64,000 bases of DNA from Pirellula staleyi DSM 6068 (GTDB lineage Bacteria; Planctomycetota; Planctomycetia; Pirellulales; Pirellulaceae), in NCBI RefSeq assembly GCF_000025185.1, contig NC_013720.1, forward strand, positions 4,836,001 through 4,900,000, in the 5' to 3' direction. The position numbers were made by a program, and so were the translations under genes. The number at the start of each line of letters is the position of its first letter. Within the stretch, counting starts at the first letter, position 1. This document shows, in pieces, positions 9,260-17,873 of this stretch. A model generated the notes under the pieces. The model worked only from the letters and a program-made list of their open reading frames with translations, was not told where the DNA came from and made no database searches.

Positions 9260-10378
9260 TCATTCCATGCCGATAGCGGCCCAAAGTGGGTCTTGGTAGT
9301 GCTTGCCCCACTCGCGACCGTAGTGGTCGTATGCGACGCTTGGGGTATCTCCCATCAGCTCGGCGAGCGTTTCGATCGAGCAGCCTGCTCCCTTGTTCCA
9401 GTACCCCGAAAGCATGCGATGCGCAAACGTGTGCCGACAGGAGTAGCACGAGTACTTACCTTTCACTGGATCATTCTCCCAGCCGAGTGTACGGCGAGCT
9501 AACCGAAACAGGCCCCCGGCAGTTGGTTTCTTCCAGGCGTTTCCTTGCCGATTTCGAAATATTGGACCATCACCTTGTTTCTGTAGGCGCTGACGTATCC
9601 GCTTGGCGACGAGCTTACTGACTGGAACAACGCGGGTCTTGTCGGTTTTTGACGAGTAGACCTTCCAGAGCATCCCTTGCGGCGTTTCGACTAGGTGACC
9701 CGTCGACATGCGAGCCAATTCGCAAAACGGCCGAAGTCCCGTGTGGATGGCGGCAAAGATGAAATCTGCCAAGCAAGGGTCGGCGGCACGATAGAAACTC
9801 GCTTCGTCTTCGGGCGATATCGAATGCAACCGTGGCCGCTGAGGTGGTTTCGAGAATCCGAGCAGCGAATGTTTCACCTGGAAATTCTCGGATGCGTGCG
9901 CAAACGCAGAGAGAACGATGGTGATAGCAAATCGCTGAGTCGCAGTTGAACGCCATTTGTCTTGATTTTGCAGCCAAGCATCGAGGTGCCCTCTTTTCAA
10001 GTGCGCAACGGGCAGGGCACCACAGTACTTTGCAAACACATTGAGGTATCGTCGCACCTCTTTTTCGTAATCCGTGCCGATACTTCCTTGGCGAAGTCGA
10101 CGCTCACATTCAGCGATATACTCTGAACAAACCCGGCCAACGCTCCACGCTGCAGTTACTTCTTCTGTCGACTCACATTGCCACCTGTCACTCGTCCGCT
10201 CCCGAGCAAGTGATAGCTCAGCTTCTTTACGGCATGTCGCGCCTCGAATCGGAGTGCCATCGAGTGCGAGCAGGCGCACACGCTTCTGCGAGCCCGGCGC
10301 GGTGTAGTACCAACAGTCCGTTTGTTTCCAGTACCAAGCTGAACCACGAGAGCGGCGTCGCTGGCGTTCCTTGCTCAC
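9260..10378 (-). CDS. Tyrosine recombinase / integrase (intact)
   Basis: This is a full-length 372-residue integrase. An N-terminal segment (RGSAWYWKQTDCWYY) is followed by a SAM-like core-binding domain (residues 80-165) and a catalytic domain. Catalytic residues are Arg216 (HTGLRPFCEL), Lys244 (SSKTDKTR), Arg315 (CRHTFAHRM) and the nucleophile Tyr353 (YDHYGREW). The two histidines of the classical set appear to be replaced by Tyr312 and Asp344. Its GTG start overlaps the TGA of a second, damaged integrase gene upstream by 4 nt, so the two were translationally coupled. It presumably moves the element whose edge lies near 11640. Confidence 0.85.
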   Translation of the reverse strand: MSKERQRRRSRGSAWYWKQTDCWYYTAPGSQKRVRLLALDGTPIRGATCRKEAELSLARERTSDRWQCESTEEVTAAWSVGRVCSEYIAECERRLRQGSIGTDYEKEVRRYLNVFAKYCGALPVAHLKRGHLDAWLQNQDKWRSTATQRFAITIVLSAFAHASENFQVKHSLLGFSKPPQRPRLHSISPEDEASFYRAADPCLADFIFAAIHTGLRPFCELARMSTGHLVETPQGMLWKVYSSKTDKTRVVPVSKLVAKRIRQRLQKQGDGPIFRNRQGNAWKKPTAGGLFRLARRTLGWENDPVKGKYSCYSCRHTFAHRMLSGYWNKGAGCSIETLAELMGDTPSVAYDHYGREWGKHYQDPLWAAIGME

Positions 10379-11631
10379 GGCTTGGCCCTCCGAGGTTCTT
10401 GGGAAGGCATTGATTTTGAAGCTCCGGAAAGGGGAGCTACTGCACTCGATGCCCGGTTCTTCGTCGCCTTGCGCGGCAACTTTTGCTTTTCACTAGCCGG
10501 AGCCTCTCCAATTGCTGCCCAAAGTGGTGTTTGGTACTGCTGCCCCCACTCCTTGCCATAGTGATCGAAAGCGACTTTGGGAGAATCACCCATCAATTCG
10601 GCAAGAGTTTCGATCGAACACCCGACGCTGCTGTTCCAGTAACCTGCAAGCATCCGGTGTGCGAATGTATGGCGGCACGCATAGCAGCTGTACTTTGACC
10701 GGACAGAATCGCCTTACCACTGCAGCTTTTGGCGAATCGCGATGAATCGAACAACTCCATTCGTACGCTTCCAAGGATTGCCCCGCGTGTTCCTGAAAAT
10801 CGGAATTTTGGAACCAGCGGGAGCTGATTTGATGAGTCGACGTACCACCGCCGCCACTTCCGGTCGGACAGGTATGCGGAGAGTCTTCTTCGTTTTGGTC
10901 GAATAGACGCGCCACATCATTCCGCGTGGATGCTCTTCGACGCACTCGGCCGTGAGTTTTGCGAGTTCACAAAACGGCCTCAAGCCAGTGTGGATCGCTG
11001 CAAACAAGAAGTCGCGAAATCGCTCTTCGCAAGCTGAGTAGATAATTTTCTCGTCGTCGGGAGAGATTGAAGTCAATCGTGGATTCGAGCGTGGCTTCTT
11101 GATCCCCTTGAGCGGATTGCGCACATCGAAAAAAGTTTGAGCCCGATTGAATGCGGCGAGAACCACGGCAATCGCCGCTCGCTGAGTATCGTTGCTTTTC
11201 CAGGTCGCATAGGAGTCGATCTAGCTGGTGATGTGCCCCTTTTTCAGCTGCGACACCGGCAACGCTCCGCAATACTTGCACAGATCATTCAGCCAACTCG
11301 CCGAGTTGTCGCGATGGCCTTTGCTTAGCGTTCCCTTGGCCACTCCCTTGTCGCAATACTGGAGGTACTCGGAGCAGACTCTGGCGACAATCCAGTCTCC
11401 GGAACCGACACTTCCATGCTCGGTCCCTTCAGTACCCCAGTTAACCTTCATGCGAGCCAGCGCCACAATCGCAGCCTCGCGGTTATCCTTGCCACGAATG
11501 CGATTGCCCGACTCATCCAGTAGCGGCACCCTCTTCTTGGCCTCAGGCAAAATGGCATACCAAGCGTCGGTCTGTTTCCAGTGCCACGCGCTGCCGTGTG
11601 ACTGCCGTCGCTTCGTACGTTTCTTTCCCAT
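10375..11631 (-). pseudogene. Second tyrosine recombinase, interrupted by two nonsense codons
   Basis: This is a paralogue of the integrase immediately downstream, of similar layout (RQSHGSAWHWKQTDAWY at the N-terminus, HTGLRPFCELAKL, CRHTFAHRMLAGYW, FDHYGKEWGQQYQ with the Tyr nucleophile) plus a 40-residue basic C-terminal tail. All three pieces are in one frame. A TAG at 11221-11223 stands where the partner has Trp, and a TAA at 10714-10716 stands a few residues past the equivalent of GW before the CRHTF box. No frameshift is needed. The catalytic residues are otherwise conserved, so inactivation looks recent. The TGA overlaps the GTG of the next gene. Confidence 0.75.
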
Positions 11632-11714
11632 GCCTACTCCTTTCGCGGATACTTTGTTGACCTGCCGCGCGGGCTGACCGATACTTGCGTTTCCCTTTTT
11701 GCAGGAGACTGAAC

Positions 11715-13142
11715 GTGAATCGACTCGTCCAACATTTACTACACTATCTAACTACACTCACTCTTACCAGTTGCGTGTTCGCTGCCGCGTTTTGTGCAAC
11801 AAAACAAGCGTTTTCCGCCGATTCTACTCGTGTACCTAATATAGTAGTCATCCTGATCGATGACATGGGGTTTTCGGATTTGTCGTGCATGGGATCGACG
11901 TATTACGAGACGCCGTCGATCAACAAACTGGCTGCCAGTGGTATGCGATTCACCCATGCGTATTCAGCGTGCACAGTCTGCTCGCCGACACGCGCGGCTG
12001 TGCTGACCGGAAAGTATCCTGCGCGATTGCATCTGACCGACTGGATTCCGGGACAGATGAGCAACAAAACCAAGCTCAAACTCCCTGACTGGAACAAACA
12101 GCTGAATCTCGAAGAGATCACACTAGCTGAATTGCTCGGCGCTCACGGCTACACCACAGCGAGCATCGGCAAGTGGCACTTGGGCCCGCCCGAGTGCGAA
12201 CCAACGCGTCAAGGCTTCTCGCTCAACATCGGTGGCAACTCCAAGGGACAGCCACCGTCGTATTTCTTTCCTTACGAACGCAATGGCGTTCTGCTGCCAG
12301 GTCTAGCGGAAGGTAAGCCCAACGAATACCTCACGGATCGACTCACCGATGCCTGCGAGGCGTTCATCGAGGAGAACCAGTCCAAACCTTTCTTCCTCTA
12401 CTTGCCGCACTACTGCGTTCACACGCCGCTGCAAGCGAAGCCCGAGTTGATCGCCAAATACGAAGCGAAAAACGCTCAGTTTCCTGGCAATCCGCAGCAT
12501 GAAGCCAAGTATGCCGCGATGGTGGAGAGCCTCGATCAAAGTGTCGGCCGCATCATGGCGAAACTCGATGCACTCGATCTCACGAAGAAGACAATCGTGA
12601 TCTTCACCTCCGATAACGGTGGACTTGTGCTTCGCGAGATTACGTCGAATCTTCCAGCCCGCGCTGGGAAAGGTTCAGCCTACGAAGGGGGCGTCCGTGT
12701 GCCGCTGATCGTCAGCTATCCGCCGATGATTAAGCCAGGCACCACGTGCGACGTTCCAGCCATTAGCATGGATCTGTTCCCTACGCTGGCTGAACTGAGT
12801 GGCGCGAAGTACTCGCACGATATCGATGGCAAGAGCATCGTTCCCTTGCTCGAAGAAAAGCCCGATGCTTTTGCTGCGCGTCCTCTCTACTGGCACTATC
12901 CCCATTATCACGGTGGAGGTGCGACCCCTTATTCGGCGATGCGTGTAGGGAATTATCGACTTGTCGAGTTTTTTGAAGATGGCAGGCTAGAGCTCTACGA
13001 TCTTGCCCACGACATCGGCGAAATGAAAAACCTCGCTCAGGAGAAACCTGATCTCACCGAAAAGCTTCACAGGCAACTGATTGCTTGGCGTAAGTCAGTC
13101 GATGCTCAGTATGCTACTCCACGGGAAGCAGAGCCGAAGTAA
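11715..13142 (+). CDS. Secreted Cys-type sulfatase
   Basis: The protein is an arylsulfatase of the alkaline phosphatase superfamily that hydrolyses sulfate esters, typically on sulfated polysaccharides, after export. From the GTG at 11715 (AGGAG seven nt upstream) it is 475 residues; an in-frame ATG at 11685 has no such box. Residues 1-35 form a signal peptide. Visible motifs are NIVVILIDDMGFSDL (metal-binding Asp pair), CSPTRAAVLTGKYP, in which Cys89 would be converted to formylglycine, GKWHLG, and IFTSDNGG. The length is usual for the family. It needs a formylglycine-generating enzyme encoded elsewhere. It stands alone on the plus strand and marks the start of the core-like region after the island. 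Confidence 0.9.
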   Translation: MNRLVQHLLHYLTTLTLTSCVFAAAFCATKQAFSADSTRVPNIVVILIDDMGFSDLSCMGSTYYETPSINKLAASGMRFTHAYSACTVCSPTRAAVLTGKYPARLHLTDWIPGQMSNKTKLKLPDWNKQLNLEEITLAELLGAHGYTTASIGKWHLGPPECEPTRQGFSLNIGGNSKGQPPSYFFPYERNGVLLPGLAEGKPNEYLTDRLTDACEAFIEENQSKPFFLYLPHYCVHTPLQAKPELIAKYEAKNAQFPGNPQHEAKYAAMVESLDQSVGRIMAKLDALDLTKKTIVIFTSDNGGLVLREITSNLPARAGKGSAYEGGVRVPLIVSYPPMIKPGTTCDVPAISMDLFPTLAELSGAKYSHDIDGKSIVPLLEEKPDAFAARPLYWHYPHYHGGGATPYSAMRVGNYRLVEFFEDGRLELYDLAHDIGEMKNLAQEKPDLTEKLHRQLIAWRKSVDAQYATPREAEPK

Positions 13143-13193
13143 GCGATTGATGTCGTGGCGCAATTACCCACGACTCGATTGTCGCGTTGAGCA

Positions 13194-14471
13194 TTAATCG
13201 TCGCGCCGCAGGTTGGCGTTGACGGTGGTATGCGTTTGGATGTACCACCGTTTCCAAGCCGCTTCGTCGTAGCCAAAGTTGATGCCTGGATTCAGCACCG
13301 CGAGTGCTGACAGGGCCATCTCGTTTTTCAGATCTTGCGAGATGATTTTGGGCTTACCACCCATGCTGAGCCCACCCATACCTCCGCCGCCACCGCCGCT
13401 TGAATCTCCCCCGAAGGATGCCCCTAAACTGCCAGGGGCTTGTCCGGTGGTGATTTGAAACTTGTGCGTTGTTACGAGAGCATCAATGAGTGCGAGTGTG
13501 GCCTCAGGATTTCCGAGCCCACCTAAACAATGGGCGGCGCGATTCACCACTAGGTTGTCTTTGCTCGTGAGTCCCTTAGTGAAGTAACCAATCGCTTCAA
13601 CGACTCCACGTCGACGCAGCTCATCGAGGCACTTATCTCGCAAATTTGCATTGGGATCGTTGAGCGCGATCTCCATGAAAATGCGATTGGCTTGTCCCGA
13701 GGGAAGTTTTGTCAGCACTTCGAAACAGAGCATGCGAAGCGTGATCGGATTTTTGATGTCGGCCACTACGTCGCAAAGTGCAGGAACGGCATTCACATCG
13801 CGGATTTCGCGAATCGATTGCAGGGCCTCTTCGCCGCGCTTACGTCCGAGTTGATCGACCCAAATCTTCAGCTGACGTCGCCACTCTTTTTCTGCCAGCT
13901 CGCGTTCGCGATCGACGGCTGCCAGTTCGACATCTTGCCTCAGCATCCAGCGACCTTGCGATCGCACATAGCCTTGGCCTTGCATGAAATCTTCGGTTGT
14001 CATCCACTCGCCACCAAACTTGCTATAGCCGAGAGCTAAGCGAGCTTCTTCGTGGTCGGGCTCGAGTTTGATGATTTCGCCAAGATGGAATTTCCGCTGA
14101 GTGAGCAGTCCCGCTTCCTTGCACCACTCAGCCATGCTCCAGTTGCCGGCAGCCGTGGCGGGCATACGTGGTAGTAGCATCTCGTACTGCTTCTCGACAT
14201 CGGTCTTCACCACGACGCGGTCGATTTGGTCGGCCGCCATCGTGAGGGTGACACCGCTGGTCAGCCGCAGTTCGTAGGGGTCGCTGGTGGCGCGATTGCG
14301 GTTGAGGATCTCGGCCTCGATGCGACCGCCACTTTTAAGCAGCAGCACCTCGGCCGCAGCGCTCTGCGAAACGCTAGTAAAGGTAGACGCCAAGGCTAGC
14401 GCAGCGGCAGCTATGCAGCGAGCTTGCTTCGCGCTAAACCATCGCGTCGATTGGCTAGATTGCAGACTCAT
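13194..14471 (-). CDS. Secreted protein with HEAT-like repeats
   Basis: The start at 14471 is supported by GAGGAA eight nt upstream and gives a signal peptide (AAAALALASTFTSVSQSAAA). The mature N-terminus has a small beta domain (VLLLKSGGRIEAEIL), then a segment with GGEWMTTEDFMQ as seen in planctomycete secreted proteins. From about residue 230 come helical repeats (VNAVPALCDVV, NPITLRMLCFEVL, NANLRDKCLDELRRRG, NLVVNRAAHCLGGLGNPEATLALIDAL) that look like HEAT/armadillo repeats. A glycine-rich linker (about residues 370-390) precedes the C-terminal WKRWYIQ motif. Such proteins are scaffolds; no catalytic site is visible. It converges with the sulfatase gene. Confidence 0.6.
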   Translation of the reverse strand: MSLQSSQSTRWFSAKQARCIAAAALALASTFTSVSQSAAAEVLLLKSGGRIEAEILNRNRATSDPYELRLTSGVTLTMAADQIDRVVVKTDVEKQYEMLLPRMPATAAGNWSMAEWCKEAGLLTQRKFHLGEIIKLEPDHEEARLALGYSKFGGEWMTTEDFMQGQGYVRSQGRWMLRQDVELAAVDRERELAEKEWRRQLKIWVDQLGRKRGEEALQSIREIRDVNAVPALCDVVADIKNPITLRMLCFEVLTKLPSGQANRIFMEIALNDPNANLRDKCLDELRRRGVVEAIGYFTKGLTSKDNLVVNRAAHCLGGLGNPEATLALIDALVTTHKFQITTGQAPGSLGASFGGDSSGGGGGGMGGLSMGGKPKIISQDLKNEMALSALAVLNPGINFGYDEAAWKRWYIQTHTTVNANLRRDD

Positions 14472-14666
14472 GGCGTAAATTCCTCGTGCCCCACACTTTA
14501 CTATCATACATCGGAGGGTCGGCGGTCCAGTAGAATCCGCAACCTTCTCGGATGTAGTAGGGGGCTAAGGCAGGGAAGTTACGCAGAAAAAACAAGCGTT
14601 TCAGCCCACAATCCCCGAAAATCGGCAAAATCGGGCAACGCTTATCACCAGGGAGGGGAAGGTGGC

Positions 14667-15263
14667 TTAGGTCCAGCGTTTTGGCATGTGAACGGCCCGG
14701 ACATCGATGTAGGCCATGCCGGCCCGTCGAGCCGCTTCAATTCCGAGATCGGCATCTTCGAACACGAGACAGCGATTGGCGGGGGTGTTCATCCGGCGGG
14801 CTGCTTCCAGGAAGACATCGGGCTCGGGTTTGTGCCGCGTCGTGTCCTCGGCTGTCACCAGGGTATCAAACCACTCGAGCACGCCAATCTGCACCAACTG
14901 CTTTTGAATCACGTCGCGAAAACCACCACTGGCCACCGCCATCGGCTTTTTTCCTCGGCAATTCTTGGCGATATCGACAATCGGCAGGATCGGCTGAAGT
15001 TGATCGAGATAGGCGAGAAACGCTTCTTCTTTCTCGTGAGCTACAGCCTGCGAATCGATCGCGACACCGAATTCATCCGCAAGCATGGCGACGATTTTGT
15101 TACTCGGCATGCCGCCGAGCGAGTAGAAGCGGTCTTCGCCAAACTCGATACCGTAGCGGAGCATCGTGTCGCGCCAGCCCAGATAGTGCAGCGGCATCGA
15201 ATCGGTGAGCGTGCCATCGCAATCAAAAATCAGCGCATCAAACGTACCGGGATCGTGAACCAT
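14667..15263 (-). CDS. HAD-family phosphatase/phosphomutase (beta-phosphoglucomutase-like)
   Basis: The cytoplasmic 198-residue product has the haloacid dehalogenase fold. Motif I is FDALIFDCDGTLTDS, with nucleophile Asp14 and acid/base Asp16. A four-helix cap follows (residues 25-85), with YSLGGMP; motif II is AVASGGF, motif III is the Lys in RHKPEPDVF, and motif IV is CLVFEDADLGIEAARRAG. The cap and the EDADLGIEAA form resemble beta-phosphoglucomutase and sugar-phosphate phosphatases (YcjU/YqaB type). The start at 15263 (MVHDPG) puts motif I at the usual distance; the frame is open upstream to 15362. The substrate cannot be told. Confidence 0.8.
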   Translation of the reverse strand: MVHDPGTFDALIFDCDGTLTDSMPLHYLGWRDTMLRYGIEFGEDRFYSLGGMPSNKIVAMLADEFGVAIDSQAVAHEKEEAFLAYLDQLQPILPIVDIAKNCRGKKPMAVASGGFRDVIQKQLVQIGVLEWFDTLVTAEDTTRHKPEPDVFLEAARRMNTPANRCLVFEDADLGIEAARRAGMAYIDVRAVHMPKRWT

Positions 15264-15568
15264 GTTTCGGAAAACCACCGCTGGCAAAAGTACAAAGCTG
15301 GGGTGGCGTCCATTGCCACCTTGAAAACTGTAAACGCATTCTACCGCTCCTTCTAGCGACAAACAAACCGCCCGTAACTCGCTTGTTTAGCATCGCTTAA
15401 TCAACACCTTTTAGCGTGGCCCGTTCGGCACCCAATCTCCCCTCACTCGAGTCTGGTGGCAGCGGCTTGAGCGTTACCCCTCAGCTGCCTGCCGCTTGCC
15501 TTATCGATCATTCCTCTGTGCCCAGCCACTCGACAGCTGGGGGAGCCCAGCCCCGTCATGTGTACTAT

Positions 15569-15597
15569 TTGACACTAAGTGAACATGTGGATACAAT
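15569..15597 (+). promoter_or_regulatory. Consensus sigma70-type promoter for a leaderless transcript
   Basis: TTGACA at 15569-15574 and TACAAT at 15592-15597 are separated by exactly 17 nt. The ATG of the polymerase gene starts at 15604, only 6 nt after the -10 box, so transcription should begin at or next to the start codon. No Shine-Dalgarno sequence is present. The spacer contains GAACATGTGG, half of which matches a Gram-positive-type LexA box (GAAC-N4-GTTC); the second half does not, so SOS control is only a suggestion. Confidence 0.55.
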
Positions 15598-15603
15598 TCC
15601 GCG

Positions 15604-16800
15604 ATGCTCATCGCTCACCTTGACGCCGATTGCTTCTACGTCTCCGCCGAGCGGGTACGAGACCGCTTTCTTGCCGACAAGCCGGTGGGGGTGCTGGGGA
15701 ATCAAGGTGCTTGCGTCATCGCCAAAAGCTACGAGATGAAAAAGGCCGGGGTAAAAACCGGCGAGCCGATTTGGGAAGCGCTCACCAAATGCCCCGACGG
15801 AATCTACGTGAAGCGGGATTTTCGCTGGTACGAAGTGCTGTCGCGAGCGATGCTCGATGTGGTTCGCGAATTCTCACCGCAGGTTGAATACTATTCCATC
15901 GACGAGTTCTTCTTGTCGGTGGATCAATCACCAGCGTCGTTTGCCCACGAACTTCAGCAGGCCATTCTCGACCGTGTTGGTGTCCCGGTCACGATCGGTG
16001 TCGCCCGCACGCGCACTCTGGCAAAACTGGTGTCGGATCTCGCGAAACCGTTCGGCGCACTGGCCTTGATTGGACGTGAAGCGGAGGAGCAACTGCTGGC
16101 CTCGCGCCCAGCTTCGGATGTGACCGGCATCGCGGAGCGTAGTGCTGCCAAGCTGCGATCTTTCGGCATTGTTACCTGCCTCGATCTCGCGCGCGCCGAT
16201 CCCACCCAGGTTCGTTCGGTGCTAACGGTGACGGGCGAGCGACTCTGCTATGAACTGCGAGGAGAGAAGTGCGTTCCAATCCAGTCGAAACGACCGCTGC
16301 ATAAGATCGTCTCGCGCGGCGGTTCGATCGGTGCCCCCAGCAGCGATCCTGCTATCCAGTGGGCATGGTGCGTCCGCAATCTCGAGCGGCTGATCGAGGC
16401 TCTCGAGAGCTACGGGCTTTGCGCTGGGAAACTGGCCTTCGCTGTCGACTACAAGCATGGCCCCACATGCGCCGCAGATACCAGACTCACATTTCCCACA
16501 ACACGATTTGACATGCTGGTCGAAGCTGCTCGCCACCTCTGGAAACAGGTGCAGATGCAGGGGCTGCTGCTTTATCGCATGCACTACTTTGCCAGCGAAC
16601 TTCAGTATCCTGGCCCGCGCCAGCTAGGACTTTTTGAACCTACGATTCGCGACGGACTACACGCTCTCAAAAGCGAAATCAACTCTCGCCATGGGAGATT
16701 CGCGCTGCGCAGCGCGGCCACGCTTCCACTGACCGAGATCTACGCCGATGAATCCCACAGTTACGAGATTTGCGACATCGCTGGAAAAACGTGCTTCTAG
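15604..16800 (+). CDS. Y-family DNA polymerase (DinB/UmuC-like)
   Basis: The 398-residue product is a translesion DNA polymerase. The N-terminal catalytic domain shows HLDADCFYVSAERV with metal ligand Asp7, then VIAKSYEMKKAGVKTGEP, and YYSIDEFFL carrying Asp100 and Glu101. A thumb with helix-hairpin-helix-like sequence follows (TGIAERSAAKLRSFGI), then the little-finger domain to the end (residues 230-390). Length and domain order suit DinB or UmuC; it lacks the long C-terminal extension of ImuB. The promoter abuts the start codon, implying a leaderless mRNA. A partner gene overlaps its 3' end by 31 nt. Expected function: replication past damaged bases, perhaps damage-induced. Confidence 0.85.
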   Translation: MLIAHLDADCFYVSAERVRDRFLADKPVGVLGNQGACVIAKSYEMKKAGVKTGEPIWEALTKCPDGIYVKRDFRWYEVLSRAMLDVVREFSPQVEYYSIDEFFLSVDQSPASFAHELQQAILDRVGVPVTIGVARTRTLAKLVSDLAKPFGALALIGREAEEQLLASRPASDVTGIAERSAAKLRSFGIVTCLDLARADPTQVRSVLTVTGERLCYELRGEKCVPIQSKRPLHKIVSRGGSIGAPSSDPAIQWAWCVRNLERLIEALESYGLCAGKLAFAVDYKHGPTCAADTRLTFPTTRFDMLVEAARHLWKQVQMQGLLLYRMHYFASELQYPGPRQLGLFEPTIRDGLHALKSEINSRHGRFALRSAATLPLTEIYADESHSYEICDIAGKTCF

Positions 16801-17228
16801 GTGACCTCGTGGACGGTTTAGCCATCGCCTATAGCGATCTTCCGCTCGAGCTAATCGAGCAAAGTCGCTTGCAAAGATTAGTGCACGAACGCGGAGGAGA
16901 ACGCGAACTCTGGTTCATGCGACGAGACCATCGCCCCACGCTCCCCATCTGGCGCAGTGGTCGCCTCGAGATTGCGCCGTGGGGCCGCAAAGGAAATGGC
17001 CTCACATGGCAAAGCACGGTCGACATGGGGCTCTGGGTCGGCGCCGAGCCGGTCGAGGTTCGGGCCAACGTCGGTTTTGATGGCGGGGTCTGGTATCGCA
17101 TACGCCAAGGAATACGTGGCCTCTACGCTGCTGGCGAAGTATTCCTCATCGTTGTGCCCGCAAGTTACTACTACCGAACCATGACTCGCAAAGAGCGCAT
17201 GCCCTCCCTTATCGGCGAAGCCATTTAA
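16770..17228 (+). CDS. Uncharacterised partner of Y-family polymerase
   Basis: The product is 152 residues from the ATG at 16770, which lies inside the 3' end of the polymerase gene; a GTG at 16809 is an alternative start. The two genes are clearly coupled. The protein has no signal peptide. It contains LPIWRSGRLEIAPWGRKG in the middle and ends EVFLIVVPASYYYRTMTRKERMPSLIGEAI. The RMP-x-LI ending after an MT motif recalls the C-terminus of SRAP (HMCES/YedK) proteins, which shield abasic sites, but the catalytic Cys2 of that family is absent. A DNA-damage role is inferred from the neighbour. Confidence 0.55.
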   Translation: MRHRWKNVLLGDLVDGLAIAYSDLPLELIEQSRLQRLVHERGGERELWFMRRDHRPTLPIWRSGRLEIAPWGRKGNGLTWQSTVDMGLWVGAEPVEVRANVGFDGGVWYRIRQGIRGLYAAGEVFLIVVPASYYYRTMTRKERMPSLIGEAI

Positions 17229-17291
17229 TCCAACGCACGATCTACTGTCCCCGCAGCAAAAAAGAATAAATCCAATCCAGCAATCCCACCT

Positions 17292-17792
17292 TCACTCCAT
17301 CAACTCTACGCCTGCGAATTTTTGACCTTCCCACGAACAGTGCTCAAGGTTCAGTTGGAAACGCATAATCCTTGTATCTTCGCCATATTGATCAAGGTAC
17401 TTCTGACTCATATTCCAATAGCGATTCTCATCACCACCACCTGTGACATGCTCCTTCAACACATCCAGCGACATAACAAAACAATGCACTTTCGATCCAC
17501 CATCAACGACAATTGCATAAAACGGAATACATTTAAAAGCTCTACATGCAAGCTCAGCCTTCTTAAACCCATCGATAGGAATCGTAATAGAAATCCCTTC
17601 GGTTCCAACATATCTAGATCGACTCTTGACTGAGATGCCCCAAACGTCAGTTGACGATGACGGTCGTGCAATAAGATCGATGCCTGTATGATCAATCTTT
17701 GCACATTCATATCCATGCTTCGATAGCCAATAGAGAACAATCGCCTCAGAAAAGTCGCCGGTGATTTTTGAATGACGTGAACTCTTCTTCAT
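17292..17792 (-). CDS. PD-(D/E)XK nuclease-like protein
   Basis: From the ATG at 17792 the product has 166 residues. The core fits a restriction-endonuclease fold: GDFSEAIVLYWLSKHGYE (motif with the conserved Glu), then DHTGIDLIARPS (acidic metal-binding Asp) and WGISVKSRSRYVG (the E/Q-x-K strand, with Ser in place of Glu/Gln before VKSR). This arrangement resembles small archaeal Holliday-junction resolvase or group-I-intron endonuclease-like nucleases and stand-alone defence-type nucleases. The second half (CFVMSLDVLKEHV, YWNMSQKYLDQYG) is not recognised. The gene is visibly AT-richer than both neighbours, suggesting recent acquisition. Target unknown. Confidence 0.55.
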   Translation of the reverse strand: MKKSSRHSKITGDFSEAIVLYWLSKHGYECAKIDHTGIDLIARPSSSTDVWGISVKSRSRYVGTEGISITIPIDGFKKAELACRAFKCIPFYAIVVDGGSKVHCFVMSLDVLKEHVTGGGDENRYWNMSQKYLDQYGEDTRIMRFQLNLEHCSWEGQKFAGVELME

Positions 17793-17873
17793 GAGGTACC
17801 AATGCAATCAAAATTGATAGGTAGTGTTCGAAGCTTATTTTGGTGATCCCAAACGTTTTTGAACAACCGACCA

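Noticed and set aside
10375-11631. Stop-codon readthrough or recoding in the second integrase
   Set aside because: The two stops are different codons (TAG and TAA), the neighbouring pseudogenes show all three stop codons plus a frameshift, and no recoding signal is visible; simple decay explains it.
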